Under the pieces are notes generated by a model. It was not told the origin of the DNA. It did no database searches and saw only the letters and a list, made by a program, of their open reading frames with translations. Made by a program: the position numbers and the translations under genes. This document shows positions 8,504-20,059 of a stretch of DNA of 64,000 bases, piece by piece; position 1 is the stretch's first letter, and each line of letters opens with the position of its first letter. The DNA is from Tenacibaculum sp. 1_MG-2023 (lineage in GTDB: Bacteria > Bacteroidota > Bacteroidia > Flavobacteriales > Flavobacteriaceae): contig NZ_JAUORH010000001.1 of NCBI RefSeq assembly GCF_030547425.1, forward strand, positions 248,001 to 312,000, read 5' to 3'.

Positions 8504-11500
8504 ATGAATAGATTACTTACAGCACTTACTGTTTTGGTAAGTGTTGTTTCGTTTTCGCAAAACACGCAAAAGGATAGCATTAATCCTGTTAAAAAAGATA
8601 CTGTAACTCCCCTCAAATACAAATTTAAATACAATCAAAACGGAACACTTTACTTAAATAATCCTACTCAAAAAGTAGTTACTTATGATAAGGCATTGAA
8701 TAAGTTTATGGTGGTCGAAAAAATAGGAGACTATTATGTTGGAACCCCTATTTTTATGACTCCTAAAGAGTACGATGAATACCGTTTAAAAAATGATTTA
8801 AAAAATTACTTCAAAGAAAAAGTAGATGCTACTAACCCTAAAAAGAAAGGAAGTGAAGCAGCTCGTAAGAACTTACTACCCAAATACTATGTGAACTCTA
8901 AATTTTTCGAATCTGTTTTTGGAGGCAATACTGTTGAGGTAAATCCGACGGGGCAGATAAATATCAAGCTTGGAGGAGTATATCAAAATAATGAAAACCC
9001 TCAAATTTCTGTAGAAAACCAAAGTAGTTTTACTTTTGATTTCGATCAACAAATTAGTGCAAGCTTACAAGCAAAAGTAGGTAAGAGATTAAAGGTGACT
9101 GCAAATTATGATACCCAATCTACTTTTGATTTTCAAAACATTATTAAGTTAGAATATACTCCAACAGAAGATGATATCATTAGAAATATAGAGGCAGGTA
9201 ATATTAGTATGCCTATTAAGAATTCATTAATTAATGGTGCACAATCGTTATTTGGGGTAAAAACTGAATTACAATTTGGAAAAACACATATAACAGCAGC
9301 TTTTTCACAACAGAATTCACAATCTAAAACGGTAGTTGCCGAAGGAGGAGCAACGATTGAACCTTTTGAATTAAGAGCTTCTGATTATGATAATGATCGA
9401 CATTTTTTCTTATCACAATATTTTAGAGAAAATTACAAGAAAGCTTTAGATAATTATCCGTTAGTTAATAGTCCTATAAATATTACAAGAATTGAAGTAT
9501 GGGTTACGAATAGGAATCAAAATGTAAGTGATTACCGTAGTATTGTTGCTCTTGCCGATTTAGGAGAATCAGATGATGTAAACGAAGTAAATCCATCAGA
9601 AATTACAACAACACCTGGGGCCATATCAGTTAACTCTAATATTATACCATATAATGGGGTGAATAATTTGAGTTCTCTATTAGCAACAAATTCAGGAGGA
9701 ATTAGAGATGTTGCAACTATTGATGCTGCTATTAATGGTATTGGAGTTCCTGCACGACAAGGGTTTAACTACACCTATTTACAAAATGCTCGTAGGTTAC
9801 AACCTAATGAGTTTAAGCTACATTCACAGTTAGGTTTTATCTCGTTAAACAGAAGACTGAACGATGGAGAAGTTTTAGCGGTGGCTTTTGAATATACTGT
9901 GGTAGGAGCCTCTAATAATGAAACAGTATTTAAAGTAGGAGAATTTTCAAATGATGGAATTGTAGCTCCTGCAAATATTGCAGTTAAGCTATTGCGTAGT
10001 GAAATTTTAAATACGACAAGACCTGGAGATGATACAGAAGCATTCCCAACGTGGAGACTGATGATGAAAAACGTGTATGCTTTAGGGGCTTTTCCATTAC
10101 AGCGTGATGGATTTCGTTTTGAATTATTATATCGTGATGATGAAACAGGAACTTTGCAAAATACCCTCCAAAAAGCACAAACTCCTGGTATAACGGATAA
10201 ACCGTTATTACGTATTTTAAACTTAGATAAGTTAGATCAAAGTGAATATGCAGTTACGAATGGAGATGGTTTCTTTGATTATGTGGAAGGAATAACGGTT
10301 AACTCTGAAAGAGGGTACATTTTATTTCCCGAACCAGAACCATTTGGTAATGATTTAAAAGATGAACTTACCAACCCCTCAGATCAAGATAAATATGTGT
10401 TTGAAGAATTGTACTTAACCACAAAAATTCAAGCTAAAAACGAGTATCAGAACTTAGATAAATTCTTTTTAAAAGGATATTTTAAATCAGAAACGAGTAG
10501 AGGTATCTCTTTGGGGGCTTTCAATGTTCCAAGAGGGTCAGTTCGCGTTACAGCTGGGGGAAGACAATTGGTTGAAGGAATAGATTATGTGGTAGATTAT
10601 CAGTTAGGTCGTGTGCAAATTTTAGATCCAGGTTTAGAAGCATCTGGAATTCCAATTAACGCATCGGTAGAAAATAATACATTCTTTAACCAGCAACGAA
10701 AAACATTTATAGGAATAGATGTTGAGCACCGTTTTTCTGAAGATTTTATTTTAGGCGGGACTTTTTTAAATGTTAGTGAAAAACCAATTACACCAAAGGT
10801 TAATTTAGGAGGAGAGCCTATAGATAATATCATGTTAGGTTTGAACTTAGACTATTCTTCAGAAGTACCCTATTTAACAAAACTAGCAAATAAATTACCT
10901 TTTGTTGAAACAGAAGCACCTTCAAATGTTTCGGTTAGAGCAGATATGGCGTATTTATTACCAGGTTCTCCAAGTGGAATTAATGTAGATGGTACAGCAA
11001 CTTCATATTTAGATGATTTTGAAGCATCACAAATACCAATTAACTTAAACTCACCACAACAATGGTTTTTAGCCAGTACACCAGAATCTCAAGGATTTGA
11101 CGGAGGTACATTTGGTTTAGAGTACAATTACAAAAGAGGAAAATTAGCTTGGTATAATATTGATCAACTATTCTATGGAAGTGGAAATAGACCAGATAAT
11201 ATTGATGAAAATGAATTGTCGAGAGATGAAGTACGTCAAATTCGTTACAATGAGTTGTTTCCAAATACTGACTTGGATATTACACAGCAAAATTTAGTAA
11301 GAACTTTAGATTTAGCTTACTATCCAGCTGAAAGAGGTCCGTATAACTATAATGAGAATGCAAACACTGTAACAGCAGAAGAACGTTGGGGAGGTATTAT
11401 GCGATCGTTAACCACAAATAATTTTGAACAAGCGAATGTTGAATACATTCAGTTTTGGTTAATGGATCCGTATGAAAACTATTCAATTACAACTGAAGAA

Positions 11501-14500
11501 GGTTTGCCAGCAGGAGTAAACCCAAATGATCCAACGAATCAAGTAGGGAAATTATTTATAAACTTAGGTAATGTTTCCGAAGATATTTTAAAAGACGGAA
11601 GAAAACAGTATGAAAATGGACTTCCTGCTGATGGGCAAAAAGCAGATGGAGGAAATGTTCAAACGTCTATTTGGGGAGATACACCTATAAATCCTTCTAT
11701 TTTATATGCTTTCGATTCTAGTAATGATGCAAGAACGAATCAAGATATTGGTTTAGATGGTTTAAGCGATGAAGAAGAAAGAATAAAATTCCCTGCATTT
11801 GCAGGATTAGATGATCCAGCAGGAGATAACTTCCAATTTTTTAGAGGGGGAGCTATAGAGAGTACCAATCCATCAGTTTTATCTAGATATAAAAACTTTA
11901 ACGGTACAGAAGGAAACTCGCCAACTGCCAGTCAATCTGGAGAGTCGTACCCAACATCATCTACTACATATCCAGATACGGAAGATATCAATAAGGATCA
12001 AACAATGAATCCTGTAAATAGTTATTTTGAATACGAGGTTTCATTAAACAAAACAGATTTAATAGTAGGGCAAAATCATATTATTGATGAAAAAACACAA
12101 AATGTAACTTTGTTAAATGGAGCGACAAGAACTACCAAGTGGTATCAATTTAGAATACCAGTAAGAAACGTTACTGATGCTCAAAAAATTAATGGAATTA
12201 CCGATTTTAATAGTATCCGTTTTATACGAATGTTTTTAACACAATTCAAAATGCCAGTAGTACTACGTTTTGGAGAGTTAGAATTAGTAAGAGGAGACTG
12301 GAGACGTTATACAAAAACATTACCAGATACAAGCATTCCTCCTGAAGATTTGGATGCAGACGAATTAAATAAATTTGAAGTAGGAGTAGTAAGCATTGAG
12401 CAAAATCAAGATCGTTATAAGTTACCACCAGGAATTCAAAGAGAACGTTTACAAGGAACAAATAGAGTTCAACGTCAAAATGAACAATCAGTTACCTTAA
12501 AAGTAACAGATTTAGAAGCAGATGAGGTTAGAACTATTTATAAAAATATTAGTATTGATATGCGTAGGTATAAAAAGCTACGTATGTTTTTACATGCTGA
12601 AAATCAAAATAGCGTAACAGGAGCTAATGATGATGATATGGTTGCTATTATACGTTTAGGTACCGATTTAAATGATAACTATTATCAAGTAGAAAAACCA
12701 TTAAAAATATCTACATCAAATGCATCATCTCTAGATGTTTGGCCTAAAGAAAATAATTTAGATATTCCTTTAGAAGAATTAGCTAACTTAAAAATTGAAA
12801 GACCAACAGGTAGTAACCTTACTGATGTATATTCGTCAACAAGTTCTAATGGGTTAAAAATTTCTGTGAGAGGTAATCCAACATTAGCACAAGTAAGAAC
12901 GGTAATGCTAGGAGTAAAAAATACTGTTGCCGATGATAAAACTGTTGAGGTTTGGTTTAACGAATTACGTGCTGTTGATTTTGATAATAAAGGAGGATGG
13001 GCAGCTGTGGTAAATGCTGATGCTAATATGGCTGATGTAATGGATGTCTCTTTAGCGGGAAGAATGTCTACCATAGGTTTTGGTAATGTAGAAGATCGTG
13101 TACAACAAAGAAGTATTGAAGAAATAAAACAATACAGTGTAGCTACTAACATTCAATTAGGTAAAATGATGCCTAAAAAATGGAACATGCAAGTACCGAT
13201 GAATTATAGCTATGGAGAAGAGTTTAGAGATCCAAAATACGATCCACAATTTCAAGATGTAGAATTAGAAGATGCTATTGATAAAAACCCTAATAGTAAA
13301 AATGCTCAAGACTATACACGAAGAAAGAGTATTAGTTTTATCAATGTAAAAAAGAATAGAAACCCGGAGAGTAAGAAGAAACCTAAGTTTTATGATGTAG
13401 AAAACTTCTCTGCTTCGTATGCACATAGTGAAGAGTTTCATAAAGATTACAATATTGAAAGATATGTGAATACAAATGTAATGGCTGGGGCTAGTTATAA
13501 TTTTACTTTCGTTCCTTTTAGTATAGAACCATTTAAAAAATCGGAAGGATTTAAAAGTAGATACTTACAATTTATTAAAGACTTAAATTTTAACCCAGTA
13601 CCAAAAACAATAGCATTAAACTCACGAATTAATAGAAATTATAATAGTCAACAATCAAGGAACTTAATTATTGACCCTATAAACCCTTTACCTGCACAAC
13701 CTGAATTAATCCAACGAAGGTTTTTATTTAATTGGGATTATACAATTGGTTTCGATTTAACAAAATCACTACAACTAAATTTCAATGCTGCTAACAATTA
13801 TATTTATGATAGTTTTGGAGAAGATGAGAACTTAGAAGTGTACGATCAGTTTTTTGATATAGGAAGGCCAGATAATTATCATCAGAAGTTAAACGCTACC
13901 TATAAGTTACCATTAGATAAGTTTCCTTTTTTGAACTTTATAAATGCAGATTATGGGTATACAGCTGATTTTGATTGGAAAGCAGGATCACAAAGTTATG
14001 TTGAACAAGTTGGAAACATGATTCAAAATGCCAATACACATAATTTAAACACGAATATAGATTTTGGCCGCTTTTATAAAATTGTAGGAGTAGATAAACT
14101 ATTGTTAAAGGGAACAAAAAAACAACCTACTCAAAGGGGAGCAGCCACCTTAGGAGGAAACCAAGTAGCACAAAAAGCAAAGCTTAAAAAGAAAGCTACT
14201 TTTAGTCAGAAATTAGGGAAAGGTGTTTATGATGTATTAACATCGGTAAAGAGAGCAAAAATTAGTTATTCTCAAAATAACGGAACCTTATTGCAAGGTT
14301 ATAAACCTTCGGTTGGTTTCTTAGGAAGAAATAGTTTTGATGGAGGTTTAGCTCCAACCTTAGGGTTTGTATTTGGTAGTCAAACAGATATTTTAAACAC
14401 AGCAATTGAAAATGGCTGGTTAATTACTAGAAATTCAGGAGATGAATATTATAGTAAGAATTATGCTAAAACAAGGTATAAAAAACTAGATTATAACGTA

Positions 14501-15574
14501 TCTGTAAAACCCTTTAGAGATTTAACTATTGATTTACGAGGAAACAGAATTCAAACAAGCAATTTAACACAACAGTTAGATGTTGTTTCAAATGGTAGCG
14601 GAGGTTTTGAACAAGACCCAAATATTAAACCTTTTGAAACAGGTAATTATAGCATTAGCCATTTTATGTTAGGAACTATTTTTACTGATAATGAAACATT
14701 GTATCAAAACTTCTTAGATTATAGAAGTGCTATTTCAAATAGGTTGTCGGCAGAAACAGGATTGCCTAATTCTGGTACAGCAGCATATCAAACAAACGGA
14801 CAGCAAGCAATGTTGCCAGCATTTATTGCTGCATATTCAGGAAATAGCCCAACTTCAGTAAGTACAGGTATCTTTAAAAACATACCAATTCCTAACTGGA
14901 CATTACGTTTTAATGGGTTTATGAAGTATAAGTGGTTTAAGAAAAACTTTACTTCGTTTACCTTATCACATGGTTACAAATCATCGTATACAATAGGTAA
15001 CTATAGTAATAACTTGCAGTATGATTCAAATAATAGAGAAACAAATACAAATACTTCTGGTAATTATCAACCAGAACTCTTAATTTCGTCCGCAACTTTA
15101 ATTGATGAGTTTTCACCATTAATAAAAGTAGATTTTAGAATGAAAAATTCAGTTTCATTCAAAGGAGAGGTAAGAAGAGACAGATCGTTAACATTAAATT
15201 TTAACAACAATACTTTAACAGATATAAAAGGAACAGAATATGTTTTAGGATTTGGATATAAGATTAGAGATGTTAAATTTGTCACCAGATTTACAGGAAA
15301 GAAAGAAACCTTAAAAGGAGATATAAATTTAAGAGCTGATATTTCGTTAAGAGACAATTTAACGTTGATAAGAAGTGTAGATGAAGAGAATAGTCAGATT
15401 ACAGGAGGCGAGACGTTATTTGGATTAAAATTTATTGCCGACTATAATTTAAGTAGCAATTTAACAGCATCCTTTTATTATAATCACCAAACATTTGAAT
15501 ATGCAGTTTCTACAACTTTCCCAAGACAATCTATTAATGCAGGAATTAATTTAGTATATAACTTAGGAAATTAA
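8504..15574 (+). CDS. sprA: Gliding motility / type IX secretion outer-membrane protein SprA
   Basis: About 2356 aa from the ATG at 8504; a TTG five codons upstream is less likely, because the signal peptide ([19 protein letters not shown]) begins exactly at the ATG. SprA (Sov) is the giant outer-membrane beta-barrel that forms the translocon of the type IX secretion system and is needed for gliding adhesin export. The sequence is a long run of amphipathic strands without internal stops, closing with an aromatic-ended strand ('[13 protein letters not shown]'). The size is normal for the family. Neighbours ruvA and gcvH fit the conserved order. At least one T9SS cargo is encoded in this window (58081-60165). 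Confidence 0.95.
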   Translation: MNRLLTALTVLVSVVSFSQNTQKDSINPVKKDTVTPLKYKFKYNQNGTLYLNNPTQKVVTYDKALNKFMVVEKIGDYYVGTPIFMTPKEYDEYRLKNDLKNYFKEKVDATNPKKKGSEAARKNLLPKYYVNSKFFESVFGGNTVEVNPTGQINIKLGGVYQNNENPQISVENQSSFTFDFDQQISASLQAKVGKRLKVTANYDTQSTFDFQNIIKLEYTPTEDDIIRNIEAGNISMPIKNSLINGAQSLFGVKTELQFGKTHITAAFSQQNSQSKTVVAEGGATIEPFELRASDYDNDRHFFLSQYFRENYKKALDNYPLVNSPINITRIEVWVTNRNQNVSDYRSIVALADLGESDDVNEVNPSEITTTPGAISVNSNIIPYNGVNNLSSLLATNSGGIRDVATIDAAINGIGVPARQGFNYTYLQNARRLQPNEFKLHSQLGFISLNRRLNDGEVLAVAFEYTVVGASNNETVFKVGEFSNDGIVAPANIAVKLLRSEILNTTRPGDDTEAFPTWRLMMKNVYALGAFPLQRDGFRFELLYRDDETGTLQNTLQKAQTPGITDKPLLRILNLDKLDQSEYAVTNGDGFFDYVEGITVNSERGYILFPEPEPFGNDLKDELTNPSDQDKYVFEELYLTTKIQAKNEYQNLDKFFLKGYFKSETSRGISLGAFNVPRGSVRVTAGGRQLVEGIDYVVDYQLGRVQILDPGLEASGIPINASVENNTFFNQQRKTFIGIDVEHRFSEDFILGGTFLNVSEKPITPKVNLGGEPIDNIMLGLNLDYSSEVPYLTKLANKLPFVETEAPSNVSVRADMAYLLPGSPSGINVDGTATSYLDDFEASQIPINLNSPQQWFLASTPESQGFDGGTFGLEYNYKRGKLAWYNIDQLFYGSGNRPDNIDENELSRDEVRQIRYNELFPNTDLDITQQNLVRTLDLAYYPAERGPYNYNENANTVTAEERWGGIMRSLTTNNFEQANVEYIQFWLMDPYENYSITTEEGLPAGVNPNDPTNQVGKLFINLGNVSEDILKDGRKQYENGLPADGQKADGGNVQTSIWGDTPINPSILYAFDSSNDARTNQDIGLDGLSDEEERIKFPAFAGLDDPAGDNFQFFRGGAIESTNPSVLSRYKNFNGTEGNSPTASQSGESYPTSSTTYPDTEDINKDQTMNPVNSYFEYEVSLNKTDLIVGQNHIIDEKTQNVTLLNGATRTTKWYQFRIPVRNVTDAQKINGITDFNSIRFIRMFLTQFKMPVVLRFGELELVRGDWRRYTKTLPDTSIPPEDLDADELNKFEVGVVSIEQNQDRYKLPPGIQRERLQGTNRVQRQNEQSVTLKVTDLEADEVRTIYKNISIDMRRYKKLRMFLHAENQNSVTGANDDDMVAIIRLGTDLNDNYYQVEKPLKISTSNASSLDVWPKENNLDIPLEELANLKIERPTGSNLTDVYSSTSSNGLKISVRGNPTLAQVRTVMLGVKNTVADDKTVEVWFNELRAVDFDNKGGWAAVVNADANMADVMDVSLAGRMSTIGFGNVEDRVQQRSIEEIKQYSVATNIQLGKMMPKKWNMQVPMNYSYGEEFRDPKYDPQFQDVELEDAIDKNPNSKNAQDYTRRKSISFINVKKNRNPESKKKPKFYDVENFSASYAHSEEFHKDYNIERYVNTNVMAGASYNFTFVPFSIEPFKKSEGFKSRYLQFIKDLNFNPVPKTIALNSRINRNYNSQQSRNLIIDPINPLPAQPELIQRRFLFNWDYTIGFDLTKSLQLNFNAANNYIYDSFGEDENLEVYDQFFDIGRPDNYHQKLNATYKLPLDKFPFLNFINADYGYTADFDWKAGSQSYVEQVGNMIQNANTHNLNTNIDFGRFYKIVGVDKLLLKGTKKQPTQRGAATLGGNQVAQKAKLKKKATFSQKLGKGVYDVLTSVKRAKISYSQNNGTLLQGYKPSVGFLGRNSFDGGLAPTLGFVFGSQTDILNTAIENGWLITRNSGDEYYSKNYAKTRYKKLDYNVSVKPFRDLTIDLRGNRIQTSNLTQQLDVVSNGSGGFEQDPNIKPFETGNYSISHFMLGTIFTDNETLYQNFLDYRSAISNRLSAETGLPNSGTAAYQTNGQQAMLPAFIAAYSGNSPTSVSTGIFKNIPIPNWTLRFNGFMKYKWFKKNFTSFTLSHGYKSSYTIGNYSNNLQYDSNNRETNTNTSGNYQPELLISSATLIDEFSPLIKVDFRMKNSVSFKGEVRRDRSLTLNFNNNTLTDIKGTEYVLGFGYKIRDVKFVTRFTGKKETLKGDINLRADISLRDNLTLIRSVDEENSQITGGETLFGLKFIADYNLSSNLTASFYYNHQTFEYAVSTTFPRQSINAGINLVYNLGN

Positions 15575-15599
15575 AACAAACACAATAAAAATAATTACA

Positions 15600-15980
15600 A
15601 TGAACATTCCATCAGAATTAAAGTACACCAAAGACCACGAGTGGGTTAAAGTAGAAAATGGTGTAGCAACTATTGGTATTACTGATTTTGCACAAGGAGA
15701 GTTAGGAGATATCGTATATGTTGATGTAGATACATTAGATGAGGAATTAGACGCTGAAGAAGTTTTCGGTTCAGTAGAAGCAGTAAAAACAGTTTCAGAT
15801 CTTTTTATGCCCTTATCAGGAGAAGTAGTAGAATTTAACGAAGCATTAGAAGACGAACCAGAATTAGTAAATTCAGATCCTTATGGAAATGGATGGATGA
15901 TAAAGGTAAAATTATCAGACGATTCACAAGTAGCAAACTTATTAAGTGCTGAAGCATATAAAGAACTTATTAAAGCATAA
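15600..15980 (+). CDS. gcvH: Glycine cleavage system H protein
   Basis: 126 aa. Lipoyl carrier that shuttles the aminomethyl group between the P, T and L proteins of the glycine cleavage system. The lipoylated lysine is K63 in '[11 protein letters not shown]'; the 'KYTKDHEWV' opening and '[11 protein letters not shown]' are family hallmarks. Full length. It follows sprA by 25 bases and overlaps the next gene by 35 bases, so read-through from sprA is likely; the other gcv genes are elsewhere. Confidence 0.96.
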   Translation: MNIPSELKYTKDHEWVKVENGVATIGITDFAQGELGDIVYVDVDTLDEELDAEEVFGSVEAVKTVSDLFMPLSGEVVEFNEALEDEPELVNSDPYGNGWMIKVKLSDDSQVANLLSAEAYKELIKA

Positions 15981-16326
15981 ACTTATAATTATAATAGCAA
16001 TACTAATAACCATAAGTATTGCTATTATTAGTTTAATCAAACTAGGAAAAGCACCTATACAAATTAACCATTTAGATAAGTTAGAACATGCTTTCGCTTA
16101 TTTTGTGTTAAGTTTGGTATGGTTATTAGCTTTAAGAACAACAAAAATTAATAAATATATTATAGTTTTTTGTTGTTTTTTTTACGGCATAATTATTGAG
16201 ACTCTACAAGTTACAACTACGTCATATAGATCAGGAGAGATTTTAGATATATTAGCAAACACGACGGGTATTTTAATAGCTTTCATTGTTTATAACTCTT
16301 TTTTTAAGAAAAATAAAGCTATTTAA
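15946..16326 (+). CDS. VanZ-like family membrane protein
   Basis: 126 aa with four probable membrane helices. '[20 protein letters not shown]' and 'IIIETLQ....[16 protein letters not shown]' are the VanZ-like family signature (conserved H, E and D-x-x-x-N). Function unknown; family members are linked to glycopeptide tolerance or are uncharacterised. The start is GTG at 15946, inside the 3' end of gcvH (35-base overlap); no ATG exists further in before the first helix, so translation is probably coupled to gcvH. This gene pair is common in Flavobacteriaceae. Confidence 0.8.
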   Translation: MLKHIKNLLKHKLIIIIAILITISIAIISLIKLGKAPIQINHLDKLEHAFAYFVLSLVWLLALRTTKINKYIIVFCCFFYGIIIETLQVTTTSYRSGEILDILANTTGILIAFIVYNSFFKKNKAI

Positions 16327-16389
16327 AGATTAAGCTTGTAAAAGTTGAAATAAATTAATTAAATTAGCGAACTATTAAAAACATTTAGG

Positions 16390-17112
16390 ATGGAAATCAA
16401 GAAAAATCCAAAATCAAACTTAGAGAACTATAGTAAACTATTTATGCAAATAGGTTTGGTTTTAGCTTTATTTGTAACGTATGTTGCTATTGAATATAAA
16501 ACATATGATAAAGAGTATGGAGAGTTAGGTATGGCTAATATGGCTTCTGAAATTGAAGAAGAAACTATTGAGCTTCAAATTGAGCCACCAAAGCCAAAAC
16601 CAAATACACCTCCACCACCAGCTCCTGAAAAAATTGAAGTAGTAGAAGACGAGGAAGAAATAGAAGAAACAGTTATAGAATCTACTGAAACAGATGAATC
16701 TGAAGAAATCATAGTTGAAGACATTCAAGAGGTTGAAGAGGCTGAAGAAGTAGTAGAAGATGTACCTTTCGCTATTATTGAAGAAGTTCCTGTATTTCCA
16801 GGCTGTAGTGGAACTAAGGCTCAAAAGAAGGCATGTTTAAATAAAAAATTACAAAGACATATTCAACGTAATTTTAATGCTGAACTAGCAAATGAGTTAG
16901 GTTTATCTCCAGGGAAGAAAAGAATCTATGTTCAATTTAAAATTGACAAAGATGGTTCTATTACAAATGTAGCGGCTAGAGCTCCGCATCCAAGATTAAA
17001 GAAGGAAGCAGAAAGAGTTGCTAGAAAGATACCTAAAATGAAACCTGGTAGACAAAGAGGTAGAGCAGTAAGAGTAGGTTATACATTACCAATTACATTT
17101 AATGTAGAATAG
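16390..17112 (+). CDS. TonB-family energy transducer, copy 1
   Basis: 240 aa. Inner-membrane anchored protein that passes proton-motive force from ExbB/ExbD to outer-membrane receptors. One membrane helix (about 18-36), then a Pro-rich stretch ('EPPKPKPNTPPPPAP', about 60-80), a highly acidic periplasmic linker, and a C-terminal TonB domain (about 140-240) ending 'RVGYTLPITFNVE'. The 'VFPGC...KKACLNKKLQRHI' segment with two cysteines is the Bacteroidota form. ExbB/ExbD are not adjacent. Followed by its own terminator. Confidence 0.88.
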   Translation: MEIKKNPKSNLENYSKLFMQIGLVLALFVTYVAIEYKTYDKEYGELGMANMASEIEEETIELQIEPPKPKPNTPPPPAPEKIEVVEDEEEIEETVIESTETDESEEIIVEDIQEVEEAEEVVEDVPFAIIEEVPVFPGCSGTKAQKKACLNKKLQRHIQRNFNAELANELGLSPGKKRIYVQFKIDKDGSITNVAARAPHPRLKKEAERVARKIPKMKPGRQRGRAVRVGYTLPITFNVE

Positions 17113-17132
17113 TAACAACCACTTAATAAAAT

Positions 17133-17169
17133 AAAAAAAGAGCAATCCAATTCGGATTGCTCTTTTTTA
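17133..17169. terminator. Terminator between the TonB paralogs
   Basis: AAAAAAGAGCAATCC and GGATTGCTCTTTTTT, a 15-bp stem with a 5-base loop and flanking T tract, 22 bases after the first TonB gene. Confidence 0.9.
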
Positions 17170-17219
17170 TTGGCACGCTTCTTGTTTTTAACAAAGCATT
17201 AACATAAAAATATAGTACT

Positions 17220-17963
17220 ATGAAAGCACCTAAGAAACATGCTAAAAAGCAATTAGAAAAATTCTCAACTATTTTTACTCAATTAGGCTTAGTGTTAACG
17301 CTGTTTGTAGTTTTTCTTGTTTTAGAACACGAAACAGCGAAAGACGCAGCAATAGTTGAACCTACTAATGCACAGGTTTATGAGAAAGTTTACACTTTTA
17401 ATACCCCTATTATTATAAAAAAAGAAGTAAAAGAAATTGAAAAACCAAAGAAAAAGCAAGTAATTAAGGAGGTGTTTAAACCTGAAGTGATAGATAATGA
17501 TACGGAAGTTACTACTGTAATAGACTTGCCTATAGAAGAAACGCCAATTGATGTTGATCAAATCCCTGAGTCAGAAGAAATAGAAACTATAAAAGATAGT
17601 GACGACCCGGTATCAATTAATAACGTACAAAACACTCCTGTTTTTAAAGGTTGTGAAGGATTATCAGAAGAAGAAAATATAAAATGCTTTGAAAGAAAAA
17701 TACAACAACACATACAACGTAATTTTAACTTAGAACTAGCACAAGAAGTAGGGTTAAGCTCAGGAAAGTATAAAATAATAACTCAGTTTATAATTGATAA
17801 AAAAGGAGACGTAGTTGATGTTAAAATTAGAGCTCCACATTTTAAACTAAAAAATGAAACTGATAGGGTTGTAAACAAAATACCAAAGTTTACTCCAGGA
17901 AAACAGAATAATAAAGAAGTAAAAGTAAAATACACGTTACCAATTACTTTTAAAGTAGAATAA
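17220..17963 (+). CDS. TonB-family energy transducer, copy 2
   Basis: 247 aa, paralog of the preceding gene with the same layout: N-terminal helix (about 20-38), variable charged linker (here Lys/Glu/Asp-rich and without the poly-Pro block) and a TonB C-terminal domain with 'VFKGCEG' and 'KVKYTLPITFKVE'. The C-terminal domains are far more alike than the linkers, consistent with an old tandem duplication and divergence in the periplasm-spanning part. Separated from copy 1 by a strong terminator, so independently transcribed; receptor partner unknown. Confidence 0.87.
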   Translation: MKAPKKHAKKQLEKFSTIFTQLGLVLTLFVVFLVLEHETAKDAAIVEPTNAQVYEKVYTFNTPIIIKKEVKEIEKPKKKQVIKEVFKPEVIDNDTEVTTVIDLPIEETPIDVDQIPESEEIETIKDSDDPVSINNVQNTPVFKGCEGLSEEENIKCFERKIQQHIQRNFNLELAQEVGLSSGKYKIITQFIIDKKGDVVDVKIRAPHFKLKNETDRVVNKIPKFTPGKQNNKEVKVKYTLPITFKVE

Positions 17964-17968
17964 AAAGT

Positions 17969-17998
17969 AAAAACTCAACCAACTGGTTGAGTTTTTTT
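17969..17998 (+). terminator. Terminator of TonB copy 2
   Basis: AAAAACTCAACCA and TGGTTGAGTTTTT with a 2-base gap, followed by a T run, directly after the stop at 17963. Confidence 0.88.
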
Positions 17999-18011
17999 AC
18001 TTTTGTTACAT

Positions 18012-18582
18012 ATGGATACAAATAAAACGTTTTTTGCGCACGAACCAGCAGTTATTGATGACGGTTGTAAAATTGTAAAAGGAATCAAAATATGGCACTT
18101 TAGTCATATTATGTCAAATTGTACTATTGGAGATGGTTGTAATATTGGGCAAAACGTCGTGGTATCATCTCAAGTTGTTTTAGGAAATAATGTAAAGGTT
18201 CAAAACAACGTTTCTATATATAGGGGTGTTATATGTGAAGATGATGTGTTTTTAGGACCTTCAATGGTTTTTACTAATGTAATTAATCCTCGTAGTGCAA
18301 TTAAAAGACAAAATGAATACTTAAGTACTGTTGTGAAAAAAGGAGCAAGTATTGGGGCTAATGCAACAATTATATGCAGTAATAATATTAGAGAATATGC
18401 TTTTATAGGAGCAGGAGCTGTAGTAACCATAGAGGTACAACCTTGTTGGAAATCCATCAAAACAAATAGGTTGGATTAGTGAATACGGACATCGTTTAAC
18501 TTTTAATAATGAAGGCTTAGCTACTTGTCCAGAAAGAGGCGAAAAATATGTATTGAAAAACAATGAGTTAAGAAAATTTTAA
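18012..18582 (+). pseudogene. Frameshifted left-handed beta-helix acetyltransferase (WbbJ/WlbB-like)
   Basis: The first frame (ATG 18012, stop 18479) encodes a hexapeptide-repeat sugar N-acetyltransferase: 'DGCKIVKGIKIWHFSHI', several 'IGxxxxIG' turns and 'YAFIGAGAVVT'. The protein then goes out of frame at about 18444, but the missing C-terminus is intact in another frame up to the TAA at 18580: 'VGNPSKQIGWISEYGHRL' and 'CPERGEKYVL'. Family members read '...VPPYALVVGNPAKQIGWVSEYG', so roughly 11 bases appear lost between CCTT and GTTGGA (18441-18450). Nearby residues (VVTIEVQP for VVTKDVPP) have also drifted. In life it would acetylate a UDP-amino sugar for surface polysaccharide. Confidence 0.82.
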
Positions 18583-18622
18583 GTTAAAGTTTAAAAAAAG
18601 TAAATATTTTTTGAAAAAAATA

Positions 18623-18653
18623 TTTGTGAAAATAAAAATCTTATTTATATTTG
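18623..18653 (+). promoter_or_regulatory. Consensus promoter without a downstream gene
   Basis: TTTG (18623-18626), a 19-base spacer and TATATTTG (18646-18653): a full match to the Bacteroidota -33/-7 promoter, the clearest in the window. No + strand gene follows; two hairpins do. Confidence 0.65.
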
Positions 18654-18731
18654 AACGGTGGTTTAAAAACCACTTTCTTTTTCTTTTTCATAGCAATTTT
18701 TCCCACTCAATTTTGAGTGGGTTTTCTTTTT
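18654..18731 (+). ncRNA. Candidate small RNA between promoter and terminator
   Basis: Directly after the strong promoter, GGTGGTTT...AACCAC (18657-18670) forms a hairpin followed by a pyrimidine-rich run. A second hairpin CCCACTCAA/TTGAGTGGG (18702-18710/18713-18721) follows, ending in TTTTCTTTTT, a good + strand terminator. The transcript would be about 70-75 bases and its 3' end would be antisense to the last codons of the glycosyltransferase that stops at 18707. No coding potential. Function unknown; a leader remnant of a lost gene is the main alternative. Confidence 0.45.
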
Positions 18732-20059
18732 ACAAAAACTTCCCATATAAAGTAACTGTATAGAATAATATACTCTAAAGTAATTAACCAAAGATTTTCT
18801 TTCCAAGGAGAATTAGCATACGCCTGATAGCTTAGAATAACGACTAAACTCCACAAAACAGCATAACGATATTGAGCAAAAACAGATAAAATTAAAAGCG
18901 TTGCTATATACCAAGGATGCATTGTTGTTGTTAAAAAGTAGTAGAATGATAAAGTAAATAACATACTTGCAGTTAGCTGTTTTGCAGACTTGTTTTTTTT
19001 AAAAAAAGTAAGAATTAATAAAAAACAAACGGTAAGAATAGGAATTGTCTTACCAATAATAGCAATCTCATTATAGCCTCTAAATAGATAACCAATTTTT
19101 CTAGCTAAATAGTAAAAACTAGCATTAAACTCAAAGTTTCTAAACCATAAACCAACAGAGTTAGTGTAGTTTGAAATTAATTCTGGAGAGTAAAAAGGAA
19201 GAAAAAGTAGAACAATTGTAAGAACCACAGTTCCATAAAAGAATGCTAATTTTTTGAATCCTCTAAGGAGTGAAAAATCATTTTTTACAAACCATTGAAA
19301 AAATAAAGGTAAAAAGAGTAAAGGAATCAGTTTTACAGAAACAGAACAAGCCAGTAGTATAGCTGCTAAAAACCATTTCTGTTTATGTAGTGTATAAATA
19401 CTCCAAACCAGAAAGAATAACATAACAGGTTCAAAATGTAAATTTCCAGTCAATTCAATTATTACAAATGGATTTAAAATATATAAAAAGATATTTTTAA
19501 TAGGTAATTGTAATCTTTCTAAGAGCTTCTTTCCGAAATATAAAATACCGATGTCAGCTAAGATAATTAGTACTCGCATTACAATTACACTTCCAATAAT
19601 ACTGTTTTTTGCAAAGATAGCAGCTATTAAAAAGCATAACTGATTAATTGGAGGGTAGTTGGTGTAATGACTTCCGTTTAAGGCTCCCATTCCTTGATAC
19701 AGCTCAGTAGCTTGGTTTATAGGATAACTGTGTTGCTCAATAAATGTTTGAGGCAATGATAAATAAGGGTTTAATCCTTCTGAAATCATACGTCCATCCC
19801 AAATAAACCGATAAAAATCTTGTGATAAATTCGGAATAGCAAAAAAGAAAATCAATCGAAATAAAATAGCAATCCCAGCTAAATAGGTAAACGATAATTC
19901 TTTATTCCGTAAAAGAGCAAAATAACAAGTAAATAGGCTAATCCAGAGAAAAAGTAACTTGTTAAATTCGGTGCGTTCAATTGTATAAGCAAATAGAAAA
20001 TAGAGCACTACACTAACTAAGGTTAGTATAATTGAGCTATATTTTTTTAAAAAAAACAT
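18707..20059 (-). CDS. Polytopic GT-C type glycosyltransferase (GT87/mannosyltransferase-like)
   Basis: 450 aa with about ten membrane helices. The segment 'DFYRFIWDGRMISEGLNPY' early in the protein, followed by 'HYTNYPPINQLCF', is typical of polyprenol-phosphate-sugar dependent GT-C enzymes, with the acidic residues in the first loop. It would add a sugar from a lipid-linked donor on the outer face of the inner membrane. Last gene of a six-gene operon, starting at the base after its neighbour's stop. The lipid-linked donor could come from the Dpm-like enzyme two genes upstream; that link is inference. The stop codon lies inside the hairpin at 18702-18721. Confidence 0.8.
   Translation of the reverse strand: MFFLKKYSSIILTLVSVVLYFLFAYTIERTEFNKLLFLWISLFTCYFALLRNKELSFTYLAGIAILFRLIFFFAIPNLSQDFYRFIWDGRMISEGLNPYLSLPQTFIEQHSYPINQATELYQGMGALNGSHYTNYPPINQLCFLIAAIFAKNSIIGSVIVMRVLIILADIGILYFGKKLLERLQLPIKNIFLYILNPFVIIELTGNLHFEPVMLFFLVWSIYTLHKQKWFLAAILLACSVSVKLIPLLFLPLFFQWFVKNDFSLLRGFKKLAFFYGTVVLTIVLLFLPFYSPELISNYTNSVGLWFRNFEFNASFYYLARKIGYLFRGYNEIAIIGKTIPILTVCFLLILTFFKKNKSAKQLTASMLFTLSFYYFLTTTMHPWYIATLLILSVFAQYRYAVLWSLVVILSYQAYANSPWKENLWLITLEYIILYSYFIWEVFVKRKPTQN

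Noticed and set aside
12685..13152. 155-codon open frame on the minus strand inside sprA
   Set aside because: Opposite-strand shadow of a well-supported gene; Ser/Thr-rich translation with no recognisable domain or promoter.
16390..17963. TonB pair as a polysaccharide utilisation locus
   Set aside because: No SusC/SusD-like genes are adjacent and each TonB gene has its own terminator.
18321..18563. Minus-strand frame overlapping the acetyltransferase pseudogene
   Set aside because: The plus-strand frames match a known protein family on both sides of the break; the minus frame matches nothing.
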